DNA of 64,000 bases from the NCBI GenBank assembly GCA_949825045.1, contig OX463829.1:5890001-5954000 (forward strand). Reading direction: 5' to 3'. Origin of the DNA: Argyresthia goedartella. Its lineage: Eukaryota; Arthropoda; Insecta; Lepidoptera; Argyresthiidae. Positions 32,501 to 44,225 of the stretch are shown piece by piece. The notes under the pieces were generated by a model that was not told the DNA's origin, searched no databases, and was given only the letters and a program-made list of their open reading frames with translations. Numbering within the stretch: position 1 is the first letter of the stretch; each line of letters starts with the position of its first letter. The translations under genes were made by a program, and so were the position numbers.

Positions 32501-33170
32501 GTACATACGGCTGTACGCTAAACGTTTGACGGGTTAATACACACTACACTTTTACTTGTGAATGCACAGTCACAAAAAACGTTATCTAAGCAAGTTTGGC
32601 TGGTAAGTGAAATTCTAGTCGGCTCTAGAAATACATGACATAAATTAAATGATTTGAACAGAGTTATTAATCGTCGCTTCAGTGTTGTATCTACAAGCAG
32701 ATCTACATTAAGATCGCCACAAATAATTAACTTTTTTCTGTTATTACAAAGTTTAATGAGGGCTTCCTCCATAATTTTCTCAAATATTTCGAAATTGCCA
32801 TGGCCTTTTTCATCCCTCGGTGGCCTGTAATATGGCTACAAACAATAATATGGCTATCTAACTCAACACAGGATACCTCTGTTTGTCTTTCAACAGTAAG
32901 TGCAAGAATATCTTTCCGTTGTTTCACCTTAATATTATTTTTCACTAAGATTAAAGAACCACCTCTATCAGCAGTCTTTCTATTGTAACAACTGACAATT
33001 TTGTAATTATTTATGTTAAAACACATCATATTTTCCTTCAACCAGTGTTCAGTAACACAAATAATATCCATGTCAGAATTTTTTAGAAATAATTCTAATA
33101 CAAGTTCTTTGCCAGGTAGCCCCTGGATGTTTTGATGGGCAATATTTAACTGGGGCTTACATTTTGACAT
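29594..33170 (-). pseudogene. LINE ORF2: endonuclease and RT, split by MITE
   Basis: The endonuclease (33170-32518) shows IAHQNIQGLPG, CVTEHWL, ADRGGSLILV and ICGDLNVDLL, with a frameshift near 32760. After the MITE it resumes with SDHSGQ at about 31805, then the linker (31687-31133). The RT shows LIPLFKSRDKGDPSNFRPIS, a TAA in AK*YGFTRGKST, CDLSKAFDCVDHN, IGVPQGSILGPFLFL and VLFADDTSMVF. A frameshift near 29990 precedes the C-terminal SKKGYYNVQDYLNDRTVWG and TAA at 29594-29596. The layout equals that of the intact ORF2 at 8112-10931. Confidence 0.85.
31825..32533. mobile_element. piggyBac-type MITE, 709 bp, TTAA-flanked
   Basis: Begins CCCGTCACGTGATTGG and ends AACGTTTGACGGG, so the termini are inverted over CCCGTCA. 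TTAA flanks both sides (31821-31824 and 32534-32537). Removing one copy of TTAA plus the insert joins the LINE codons in frame between CI and LPSDHSGQ. No coding capacity. The right end carries subterminal repeats of GTACGCTAA. The ends differ from those of the piggyBac at 14573. Confidence 0.92.
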
Positions 33171-33217
33171 ATTTAGTGGCTCTTGTATGCTAGAGATTTC
33201 CTCTATTGTCTTATGAA

Positions 33218-34746
33218 CTAATTTAAATTACTTGGAACAGATTCCAATGTTGCATGCAAAGTATAATTAACAGATGAATTCCCAATAGGCGTGCATGTCA
33301 TATTACTCTTAAAATAAGCTGATGTCAAGTTGAACTTAGTTGAACCAACTAAAGCTGCGTCGCATATATTATAAGCTAACAATGTAGCTACTAATTTTCT
33401 ATATTTATTAGACAGGTACAATGTATCCCGTGTCAGTGTAAAGTTATGAATAAAATTATTCATGTCGAAATATAAAATAGCATCGCTGTGATGATATGTT
33501 AAATTAAATAAATGAATATTCATTCTATGCACAGATTTATTCTGTAGTTCTGTCAAATTACAGGCATATGGAAAATTTCATAGTATAAATTTGCATTTCA
33601 TCCTACTATGTAAGTGTAGAAGTGTTTCAACACTTTTATTCAAATCATTCCGACTAATGTTTGAATGATTTCCTACCATAATTACAATAGTGCTGTACTC
33701 ATCATAGATACCGCGACTAATCATCTTCACTAGATCTACAAATGAACTATTTGGACAGCAAATGTTCGTTACTTTTTGGTTAAACCGGTTATGTAATAGA
33801 GTCCCAAATCCTGCACCTACTTTGTCGGAGAACAACAGAGTTTTTCTCTGAGCACATATTTTGGTAGCTGGCGGTACACGAGTGGAGGTGAGTGGCGGGA
33901 CACACGTGTTGGAGTGCGGTTTGATGCACGTGGCGGCGGCCGGCACGGCATTCGCGGCAGCGAGCGTCGCAACGTGCGCAACGCGAACGGCGCGGCCCTC
34001 GGGGCAGCTTGCGGCATGATACACGCCTCAGCAGGGACAGCGAGCGGCACGGTGCTCGCGCTGTTGAGCTGCGAGGTGTCTCCTCGTCGACGACGGCGAC
34101 GCTGTTTTTTGGTTGGGGCAGCGGTGGACGCTGCAACACTCTCGTTGAGGGGGGTCGAGACCAAAGTTAGTGATGTGGGCTCGTCCTCCTTGCTGGTCTC
34201 ATTCTCCTCATTCTCAATTAGAACGCCCACCAATTCCGCATTCTGGCGTTGTAGCTGTACTAACTCAGACGTCGCGGCTCTGAGTTCTGCTAACTCTCTT
34301 TGCTCTTTGGCATAACATTGTAGTGTATTTGCTAGCAGGTCATGTAGATGCTGGATTTCTACTCGGGCATGTTGAAGGTCCGACTGTACACCTACAGTTT
34401 TTCCCCGGAGCTCTTGCATTAAGGAGATTCTTAATATTCTGTTTGATTGCCGTTTCAAGGCTAATTTCAGTACTTTTATATTACCTCTAGTTTTCTTCAT
34501 GAATTTATTTAATTTAAAATATTTTTTAATTTTTCTGCTGCTTGTCTGCATGGCTTGAACAATAGTGCTTAGGTTGGCTACTTCTAGTTCTTGTTGGATA
34601 GAGGTAATGTGGCGAGATTCATTGTAGTCTTTTTCTATGCACATATCAGTCAACTTCAAGTTTGCCTCATTGAGTTGGTATTGGAGGAATTTACTGCGAT
34701 CACAAGCAGAAGCAAGGTCAGTGCACAGGGTGTCAAAAGATTCCAC
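33218..34746 (-). pseudogene. LINE ORF1: coiled coil, basic linker, esterase-like domain
   Basis: The N-terminal part (to about 34000) is a long helical region with heptads (SDLQHARVEIQHLHDLLANT and ELRAATSELVQLQRQNAELV), then KKQRRRRRRGDTSQ. A P/R-rich linker follows. From about 33850 in another frame: TLLFSDKVGAGFGTLLHNRF, CCPNSSFVDLVK and STIVIMVGNHSNISRNDL. These resemble the G-D-S/N-type blocks of the SGNH esterase domain found in CR1-type ORF1 proteins. The remainder (33556-33218) reads MNIHLFNLTYHHSDAILYFD. Such ORF1 proteins bind element RNA; the esterase-like part is thought to act at membranes or lipids. Two frame changes and an early in-frame stop upstream of 34746 show decay. Confidence 0.62.
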
Positions 34747-34850
34747 AAATACCTACCTCTTAGATACCTCTTAGATCGAGAGAGATTCTCTGCGTAGTGC
34801 GCGAAAATAATGACGCCGAGTGGCTGAATGAGACCGAAGTTAATCTTCAA

Positions 34851-36084
34851 CTAAGCACAGTGCCAACAGCAGCAGCTGCTGACTTGCAAGATATTTATCC
34901 ACTTGTAAGTTTAGTAAAAGTCTCGCCAATCCGTGGTACGAAGACAATGTCCATTAAATATATTTTCAATACATTTGCTATATATTCTGACTTTTTTAAT
35001 ATACTTTGTACCAAAAAATACACGTGATTTTGGGCAGGGGGAAGGAGTAGTCTAAAACCTCACTACGTATCACCATGGGGGGGTTAAGTTGCTAAAAAAC
35101 ATCACGTGATTAATGAACGGCCCCTAAGGGGAACATGAATCATCATGTTCGAGAACATTCCCTAGTCATATTTGCAAAGCTCGTCAACAATCCATTCTGC
35201 AAGAAATGGCAAAGTGCATTGTCTGTAATAAATGGGTTTGCATATCATGCATTGGAACAAGTGCGTTAGACTACATTTGTTCCGTGTGACCTGTGCTAAA
35301 ATACTTATTATAATGAATCTCAAACTTGTAATAGTACATTACTTCAGAGGGAAGAAAGTGACAGTTCCATACCGAGATTATGGCATTTGCGCCACGAGCT
35401 TGCGAGGGGCGCAAACCATTTGAGGTATGGAACTGTACTTTATCCTGAGGTATGTATAGTGCTTTTTATTACACCTACGAGGAAAATTATAGACATAAAT
35501 GCATCCATATTTTACAAAAAACACAAAGATAAATGCTAAATCAATCGAAGTTTTTGCGAAAATGCGCGGGCTTTTCCTTTTTTTATTCGCCCGTTTCTGG
35601 AGTAGTCTAAGATCATAAGGTCATGCAGCTACTTCTTCCGTGATTCCGCGCGTTTTATATACAAAAATAATTTCGTTTTTAATTTTCTGTATGCACCAAG
35701 GAGGTTGGTAACTGGTAAAAAAAAAACTGTATGTGGCCAGTAACAATTTACTTGAAATTTAATTAGTAGACAGTTAAAGTCTCTTTGCAGTATGACTGCT
35801 GACAAATAAAAAAAAAAAACCGGGTATGTAATGGAATTTCATACATACTTCCCACCCTTGGGTCGGAAGGATTTTCATACAAACTTCCATACCTTGGGAT
35901 GAAAGGATTTGAAGGGCGGGATAAAGGCGTTTCTTCCCTCTAATTGGTATAATTAGTATGTATTTTCAGAGCAGGTGTGATAAAAAATAATTATTTATGT
36001 TAAATATTTTATTAGATGATGTCATGTTTGATTTTAAATTAACGTGATTATCTAATATTTTTAATTTTGATGCATACATTATTA
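34851..36084. other. Non-coding region with short repeats
   Basis: No gene. Contains an imperfect hairpin at 35361-35436 (13-bp perfect outer arms ACAGTTCCATACC and an inner TTTGCGCC pair). It also has a twofold tandem repeat of about 36 bp at 35836-35909 around TTTCATACAWACTTCC. Confidence 0.55.
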
Positions 36085-36210
36085 CTTTAACGGCCTTACT
36101 AATAAACAAAGCTATTCACGGTTTAACTTATAGTAGATGTCAAATGTCAAAGCAAGACAAAACACTGTATAAGTTAAACAGTGAATAACTTCTTTTATTA
36201 GCCGTAAAAG
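36085..36210. mobile_element. Small palindromic MITE (about 126 bp)
   Basis: The left arm (ACGGCCTTACTAATAAAC...) and right arm are inverted over about 40 bp with mismatches and an indel, around a short centre. Fold-back structure of a short non-autonomous DNA element. No clear target duplication. Confidence 0.65.
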
Positions 36211-36294
36211 TTTACGTAATCATGCAGTGTTTTCTAAAGTCTGTAATACCTATGTATATATTGGTCCAATGTAAACCTTGCCTTAAGTGATGAA

Positions 36295-36447
36295 AGTGAT
36301 GGATAAAATAATGCGAAAGGAAACTTTTTGCTTGTATCGTGTTATGGCGGAGAGTCAACAACAGAATTTTACATGGTTGCCATATATAAAAATACACACG
36401 ATTTAACAAATGAGGTTGAACAAATTAAAATGAACGTGTCACTTACA
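36295..36447 (+). repeat. 153-bp direct repeat, copy 1
   Basis: Begins AGTGATGGATAAAATAATGC and ends in TTACA. About 85-90 per cent similar to 38157-38310 in the same orientation. Function unknown. Confidence 0.85.
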
Positions 36448-36501
36448 ATCTCACCCCTAGTGCTGACTTGATCAGTAGAGTCAGCACTAGGGGTGAGATT
36501 G
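36446..36501. repeat. Perfect hairpin, 22-bp arms, 12-base loop
   Basis: Arms 36446-36467 and 36480-36501 are exact reverse complements (core CACCCCTAGTGCTGAC). Starts where repeat copy 1 ends. Confidence 0.93.
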
Positions 36502-38156
36502 AAAAAATATCTAATTTACCTACTCTACGTTACTAACTTCAGGTGCCACTAAAGCGACACGTGTAACGGGGCGGCCTAGTACGCCCGTGCGCGAGAGTGC
36601 ATCCACTACACGCACACGACCGACCACGACGCTGTGCGTCGCACTCATCACACCGTGACGCTAGTGACCACGATCAACCTGGGATCTACCAATATTACAT
36701 AATCTCCATCTCGCAAATTTGCTTGGTCAATAGTACACTTCTGTCGTGGTAACGTGGGCATTCCTTCTGCCCGCGTCCCCAAAACATGTCTGTTTACTAA
36801 TTCTGGCGGTCGTTTCAAATTTATTGGTAGTAAAATAGGTGCGTTTTTGGTGATCGTTTAAACATAAGCCTTTTTCTTTTATCTTCGCTTGTAGACTATT
36901 ATACTGACCAGATATGTTACTAGCATTATTTATGTCAATGTCAGAGTTTTGATAATCGATGGTGTGGAGCAGCGGAATGTAGCCAGCCTGATTTCGACCC
37001 GGGGTTATTATGTATCTTGCAAACAGTAAGCAATCGACAAAAATTGCGCAATTTCTGCTGTCAAAAGTGACAATAGCGGAGTGTAGCCAGCGGCCAACGG
37101 TGCTGCCTCTAGCGAGCAATCGCAAAACTAAAAAGAGCATTGTTGTTGCAAGTAGCAGAAAGCAGTGTTGCCGTTTTAGCCACTTTGTGGCTAGATCTAG
37201 AGGATTTTGAACGGTTTTAGCCAAAAAATAATAAATTTTAGCCACCAAAACGAATCTAGCTACATCTAGCTACTTTTGGTATGTTTTTAGATTATTACTT
37301 TTGGAAGTCGAACGAGCAAGAAATTTTAAATAAATCTGTGGTTATCGCCTTTTACTGAGTAGGCAACACCACCGCGGTCCACCCTCCGCGCCGCAGTTGT
37401 AATGTCTGATCATGGTTTCCCCAATGAATGTTTATATTGTTCCGTAATTCAGATTCGATTGAATGAAAATCTACGTTATTACTATTTACAGTTTGTTTTG
37501 TACAAAGTAGTCATGTTATAATTTATCGAAACGATATCATTGTTTATGATAATAATATTATATTATCAATAGTCATAGACTATGAAAGTCTGCAAAGATT
37601 AGCCACTTCTAGCCACATTACGAAAATGTTTGTTTTTTACAAAACTGCTTACTTTTTTTTTGCAGAAAGCAAACAAATAGCGAGCGATCACTTTAGATAA
37701 TACGAATTTGGTATAACACATTGCAAACGACCACGCGATGAATGCGCGATCACTGCGCAATAGCTGCTGATTGCAGAATTTTAGGTAATAAGCCCAGGGT
37801 CCATTGTGTACCCAGGCGCTGGTATTCATCCGTTTTTGCTCACTATTCCGAGATATGATACTGTTTGACCTACTGTCGCCCTCGTTCGTAACTTCAGTTT
37901 CCAATTGCGCCAGATTAACCTCGAGTCATTTATCTATCAGTTCCAGTTCAATCTTTGCCGTTTGCGTTTCTTACGGAGAAGTAAGGTGTATGCTTTGTAC
38001 GTCTTTGTGCGACATGTTGGGACTAACTTAATTGTTGCCACGAGGTGCTTTGTTGAGTTTACTCTGGTACTCCTTGTGCTGCTGTCTTTTCAATACGTTT
38101 GGAGGCGGCATCAGATTTGTGCCAGATAAGTCTGGCTCGGATGGATCAAAATTGTA
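36502..38156. other. Non-coding region between the direct repeats
   Basis: No convincing gene. Open frames up to 173 codons lack conserved motifs. Bases 37140-37280 repeat TTTTAGCCAC/CTAGCTAC-like units. Confidence 0.45.
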
Positions 38157-38310
38157 AGTGATGGATAAAATAATACGAAAGATACTTTCTGCTTGTATCG
38201 TGTAATGGCGAAGAGTCACGAATAGAGAATTTTACATGTTTGCCGTATATAAAAATACACAAGATTTAACAAATGAGGTTGAACAAATTAATATGAACAT
38301 GTCTTTTACA
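38157..38310 (+). repeat. 153-bp direct repeat, copy 2
   Basis: Second copy of 36295-36447. It is followed by a smaller inverted pair, GTGACGT...ACGTCAC (38312-38336), just as copy 1 is followed by a hairpin. Confidence 0.85.
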
Positions 38311-39267
38311 CGTGACGTCTGTTCCACTAACGTCACCTGTACTGTCGTGTGATATTCAATTTTTCTTTAAAATACAATGCAATTTAGAGTGTAAGAATTA
38401 AGATAACTAACTTTCCGTTACAGTAAAAATGACATTGTTATTTGACAGCAATACCAAAGTCAGGACTAAATGGTACAGTTAAACTTACCAAATAGTATCA
38501 AAGCTACTATTGGGACGATTTTGTTAGAAAAAGTTTATTTTATAACCAAATTTGTTTACCTGTTTTTAAAGACTGGTCTATTTAAGTGATAGTTTAATAA
38601 ATTATACATTCGAATCTCGAGTTTCATTAAAATGGGTTTAAAACTTTGTGAGATATAGGAACTTCTTATCGCCCACACGTAATCAAAACTAAATTTTCTA
38701 CTAAGTAAAAGACTTTTCCTATTTAAATTTTCAATTTTTATAAATTTTGATATGTAATTTGATCAATAAATATTAATTTGTAACAAATATTTTTAAAAAT
38801 GTTGGTTGGAATTCCATTACGTGACGTACAAAAAAGTTTGTAACCTACTTGTAAAGTATTAAAATAATAAAATGTGACAAGCAAGACTGATGCTTCTTTC
38901 GAAGGTGAAGTGTTTAACTTTGAGAAGAGTGCATTTTCTTGGCCGTAAATCCAGCCATCGCCAGCACAAGCAAGGCGAGGAGAAGCCACTTCCAACTAAA
39001 CAGAAAAATATATGATTAATAAAGTGATGATTCGAGTGCCCCCTCCCAACGACCGTCTCCTACAAGAAGTTTTACTTCAAAAATACGCGTGAAGCAGCGT
39101 ATAGTGCATTTACAGTTAGGCCCAGGCTACATTACTGCCTTGCAGCGTCACATTACAAAAATCTGCGGCATATCCTATGCGATGCGTATCCTACTGCGGT
39201 CCGATGCGCGATTGCGCGACGACAAACTATTACAGGATTTTTACATACATGTTTACACACTTAAGGA

Positions 39268-39321
<54 letters not shown>

Positions 39322-40496
39322 ATCCTATAATGGTTCCCTTTTTACGGTATGGAAGGTTTCCGACTTGACAGTTTTAGCGTGGTGCGAGGTCGATCGTGGA
39401 ATCATGGCTTAAAGCATTGTGTCATAGAGCCGTAGGGCTCCAAAAAAATTTTTTGTCAAGTTTTTAGCGCACGATTACTTTAATATTGGACAGAGAATAC
39501 GAAAACAAACAAAGCATGTCATATGATATAATAAACATATGTGTCATGCACAACAAAATATGAAAGACACAAATCCAAAAACAAAATCTCAAATAATGTT
39601 ACAGTGGTGTAGCGTTGGCGAGGAAATTAGAAGTAAATATTACCTCGAGAATATTACGACACTCCCATTTTTCCTCATTATGCATTATTTTATACAACAT
39701 GTTTTGAGTTTTTTTATGTCCTCCACCCATTTATACCACATTTGTTGTGCATGGAAGTATTTAACAAAGAAAAATATACATTAACTCCCATTTTTCCCGC
39801 AAACGCGACACATTAGGATATTTATTATATTTTAATCGCTTACGGTTACGTGCCACGGTCAGCTAGAGCTGACATTTTCCCCTGATAAATTTTGAATTTT
39901 ATTACCGTGGCCTGAGGTTCAAAATCGCGGTGACCAAATACCACGCTACCGGAATCAGCTGCGGGCTCGGATGTGAGCCCCAAGCGGTTTAGGGGCAACT
40001 TATTTATTATTCAGATTGTTGCTATTTAAATGGTTAATCTTAATTTCAGACTCCCGTACAGACGAATTATTCTGCATTTGGTCTTGTACTCATTCAAGTG
40101 ACTGTTTTATTTTATTAATTTAATCGATTTAAGATTTCACGCGTCACTATGATTCAGAAACTGGCAACATTTTTTCGCTAAGTGACATTTCAACATGTCA
40201 AACAATTTGATCGATTTTTTTTCGTATAGATTAGAACTGCTACTGTAAAGTAGTAGTCTCATCGTGGTAACCATAGTAACGGTTGGTAACCATGGTCGAT
40301 CAGCGATTGCGATCGCAAGCATGACACGCTAAATGACAGTAATTTCGAAAGTTGCACGCAATCATTAAGTGCGTAACGTTGCACGCACTTGGGTATCGCC
40401 AACCCAATCATGAGCACCCAAACAGTGGTAGACATTAATTGATGACCGCTATTGCAACGCTGATGCGTACCCAATATAGCGATTAGATTAAATTGT
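38311..40496. other. Non-coding region with a CA microsatellite
   Basis: No gene recognised. The only landmark is the dinucleotide tract at 39271-39316. Confidence 0.5.
39271..39316. repeat. (AC)23 microsatellite
   Basis: Uninterrupted AC dinucleotides over 46 bp. Confidence 0.98.
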
Positions 40497-41494
40497 ATGC
40501 TTAGCATGCCACGTTCGAGAAAGGTCCTTGTCTATACAAAACTGACAATTTCTCTGTAGAGCCCGAGATGTCTCGACGTTATCATAAATGGCGACCGCAA
40601 TCGGAATGGAGATCACCGGGCCTTGTCTACAACCGGTACGTAGGATGGCGGTATTGTCGAGATGAGTTCGACCGAGTTAGAGACTAATTTTGACATATGC
40701 GACCGAGACATGTCTGATAGCCATGGAGGTGCAGAGAAGGCCTCGAGAGCATAGATTCGAGAGGAAAAATACAAATTTTGTTATGTGTTCTTGCTGTTCT
40801 CGGTGTGCAGTTTTGACATTTTTGTTTTTTAGTTTGTGATGGTTTGTTGATGAATTATCTCTTAGGTAGTTGATAATATTCGGATTCTTGGGTTCTGTTA
40901 GAAATATATTATAAACAATTCCTTTGTTACTCGAACTTGGGTGCGTCATCATTACAAGAGGGTGGCACAATCATATTCTCTTCGGTAAACCGGTAACTGA
41001 ATTTCCAGTGCTGCCAGACAACAATAAAACATTTAAAATATTTAAAATGGCAATAACTATTTGGAAGACAGTTCCGCATCCTATTGGCTATCTCGAGTCG
41101 GGCCTGCCATGCTCGCACTTTAGACGTGGCAAATACTCCTAAGTCTTTCTCTTGACGTCGACAGAGAATCAAATTGCGCATACTAAGTGAACTGTTTGGT
41201 TTGATTGCGCCACCCTCCTAACATGATGATGCATACAAGATCAATTCACAAAGGAACTTGTTTACAATTAATTACTAACAAAACATACGAGTCCGCATAT
41301 GATCATTAATAATATTAGGATTCGTGACAGATAGTTCTGTGCACTAAGTATTGTCTACTTATATCAACAAACGAAAATAAAAAATGACAAAACTGTAGAC
41401 CAAGGACAGCAAGAACACAAGAAACAACAAAATTTGTATTTTTCCTCTCGAATTTATGCTCTCAAGGCCCCTTTCTGCTCTCCACCTCCATGGG

Positions 41495-41835
41495 TACCAG
41501 ACTTGGCGACCTCCGTGGCGCAGCGGATGTGGTTTTGCCTACCATGCGAGAGGTCCCGGGTTCATTCCCCGGCTGTGGGTGAACAAAATAACTTCATGTC
41601 TTGGATGTTTGTATATGTTTGACGTTGCTGTTTCTGATTCCCACGACACAGGGTATCCTTGTGTGGGGCCAGAAGCAATGTATGTGCTTGTATGTAAATG
41701 TTTATGTTTATGTCTTGGTCGCATTCGTCTAAATTAGTGTCTATCCCAGCCGAAATCATCTCGGCAATGCCGTCATGCTACCAGTGCACACCCACCATCA
41801 ATCCTGGGCACGCAAAGAGCACAAACCGAAAAAAA
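41495..41835 (+). mobile_element. tRNA-derived SINE
   Basis: CCTCCGTGGCGCAGCGGATG contains a Pol III A box (TGGCGCAGCGG, 41516-41526) and GGTTCATTCC (41559-41568) is the B box, as in a tRNA head. A body follows with GTTGCTGTTTCTGATTCCCA and CACAGGGTATCC, which recurs at 61100-61215. Ends near GCACAAACCGAAAAAAAT. Confidence 0.8.
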
Positions 41836-41859
41836 TATTTTTAGTTCTATTGGAATTTA

Positions 41860-43062
41860 TAAGGCATAAGTATCCCAACAACTCTGTAGTCAATACGTTA
41901 TATCAACATTACAAAACACTTTAAAATCAACTATTAGCCCACTCCAGGAAGCAGTACATTAATAGCCTTATTGGATCGAGTAAAAACGTATCTAAGGCAC
42001 TCTGGAATGTCATTAAAACTGAGACATGTAAGAACAGGGCAGCGAGTGATCCCTTGGATATTTTGCGTAACAAAATGTTAACACCTATTAAAAATGCGTG
42101 CGATGCGGTACTCGCGAACCAATTTAATTAATACTACATTTCAATAAAACGGGACACACAGCTAAAACCCGACCGGTGCAAAGCGATCGCCCTACTCCGT
42201 GAAACAATACCAACGTCAAGGTCATCCATGTTTATTATCCCATTCACAACAATATAAATTACTTAAATTATTCAAACAAACAAAAAACGAAGCCACTAAA
42301 GATATATACGGATTCCCATGTAGCTTCTAGCTTTACATCAAATTCCCGTAAACCTATTAAATATAATTTGCAATCAATTTAATAAAAGGATCTCTGAATC
42401 CATCTATCTCACATCATAAATCAATAAAAGCAACTCCAGTTTACAAGGGCAAGGGTGACAAAAGGGAAGTTAATAAGTACAGGCCCATATCAATAGTGCC
42501 GGCCATATCAAAGATACTAGAGATGGGTCTCTGTAACAGATTGAATAAGTTTTTAGACAAAAACGATTCCCTCTGCAAACATCAGTTTGCATACCAGACC
42601 GGTCGCGCCACAATTGGCGCGGCGGGAAGCCTGGCGCGGGAGGTGCTCCAGCAGTTGGACCAGAAGTCAGGTAGAAGGGTTGCAACAGTGTTTTGTGATC
42701 TTTCACGGGCATTTGACCTTGTAGATCATAATTTAATACTCGGAATACTGGAACACTACTGTGTACGAGGCCCAGCACTAGAGCTCTTTAAATCATTTCT
42801 GTCAGGGCGTACTCAAACCACAGCAGTGGAAACAGAAAACTCTCTCCCTAGTTCAATTCCAGATAGATCGGTTCCACAGGGGTCAAATGTAGGTAACAGC
42901 CTGTTTTTGGTACTAATGAATGACCTACCGGGCATAACACAATTGACTAACTTTGCCCCTATAATTTTATTATCTTATTTTTTTAATGTTATTTTTTTAT
43001 TTTTTATCATGATTTTAAACGTAGCAATTGGAGCTTTAGTATGCAATTGACATATGTGCTAC
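41860..43062 (+). pseudogene. LINE RT, N-terminal and palm region
   Basis: A pre-RT linker (SRKQYINSLIGSSKNVSKAL) has a stop near 41910 and TAATTAA near 42128. The RT then shows TPVYKGKGDKREVNKYRPIS, HQFAYQTGRATIGAAGSLAR, TVFCDLSRAFDLVDHN (catalytic Asp), PDRSVPQGSNVGNSLFLVLM and NDLPGITQL. A T-rich insertion of about 85 bp follows at 42957. The YADD box is altered to YAID at about 43042-43053. The copy is inactive. Confidence 0.78.
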
Positions 43063-44217
43063 CACAGATATCGAGAGATAGGCCCTTGGCGCTAAGCTTG
43101 TATCGGAACCAGTGTCGCCGAAAACTAAGAACACGCATATATTTACACCACTCGTACATCAATCCCTCCGCTTTTATTGGTCAGTGCAATGTCATGCACC
43201 TATCGTCTGAACATACCCACACTACCGCAGGTATACTAGCTAGTCGAGCTAGTGTTGGGACAATGCAAGGACAGCGTGTATCATCCATCGATTATAATTT
43301 ATAGACACTGGTATAGACAGTCGTATACAATGCCGGGTTCTATAAATAAAATAGTAAATTGTTTGTAAATACGACATATTTATACGACATACGACATACG
43401 AGACCCCTTTGCCTCTCTTCTTTTTTTCAACAGAATCCTTACAGCTAGAAAGAGTGGCAAAGAGGTTTCTGAAGGTAGAATAACTGTGAACTCTTCGGAC
43501 CTGACTGAAAGCATCGGAATTTCCGATCAATACTTATAACACCCCATTATCCTTCGTCGGGCGAGGTTTAAAACAAACTTGAAATCTAAACTGCCTGTTT
43601 GGCAATCATTGGAATAACTAACAATAAACTTACGTATTATGAGCAATAAAATAACTATATTATTACATTAACTATATTAGTAATTGCGGAATGATAAAAT
43701 CTATCGATTCAAAAACATAATTCTCATATGTCGTCTCTGTGTGCGTGTAACAGTTCGCCTCCGTATCACGATGCATCTTTGCTTTCGTACTTAGATAAGT
43801 GTAAAATATTAATTGCGTGTTAGCTTGGCAATAAGTAGTGAAATTAAGATACAAAACAAGCAATGTATAGTAAACTTAGCGAGAACAACATGACATTGTC
43901 ACTTTAATGTCAATTCGTGACGAATTTTCCGCGAATGATTTGTTTTCGTAATAATGTTTATTTCTTGTATTTTAAGAAGAAATAATAGTTGGAATGAGAC
44001 TTACAAGTGATATGTGACACCGGCTTTCTTGGAGTTCACAATATCGCTTCTATTTTTGCACGTAAGTATTGCGCAGGTCGGCATTTTCGAAAAACAACGG
44101 AAATGAATTCGTCGCTGCGGTCGCCCGGTGACTACCGAGAGTTTTTAATATCTAACCTGTCGGAGCTACATTTATTCGCACGTGCCACGCCCCTCAACCT
44201 ATCTCTCGATATCTGTG
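43063..44217. mobile_element. hAT-type MITE, 1155 bp
   Basis: Termini CACAGATATCGAGAGATAGG and its exact reverse complement. A perfect 8-bp target duplication TGTGCTAC lies at 43055-43062 and 44218-44225. Removing the insert restores the LINE reading ICATISGDTQ. No transposase inside. Confidence 0.94.
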
Positions 44218-44225
44218 TGTGCTAC

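Larger units (their letters stand above)
29337..34850 (-). mobile_element. Near full-length LINE with two ORFs, minus strand
   Basis: From right to left: ORF1 (34746-33218), ORF2 (33170-29594), 3' UTR, and a tail of TTGACTA tandem units at 29337-29352. ORF2 is similar in sequence to that of the LINE at 7971-11173 throughout. A 709-bp MITE interrupts ORF2. Several frameshifts and one stop make it inactive. The 5' end near 34850 is estimated from the end of coding homology. Confidence 0.82.

Noticed and set aside
36727..37248. 173-codon minus-strand open frame
   Set aside because: No conserved motif, hydrophobic patch only, covers tandem TTTTAGCCAC repeats; no splice or promoter support.
39271..39316. 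Histidine-threonine repeat protein
   Set aside because: Translation of an AC microsatellite, not a gene.
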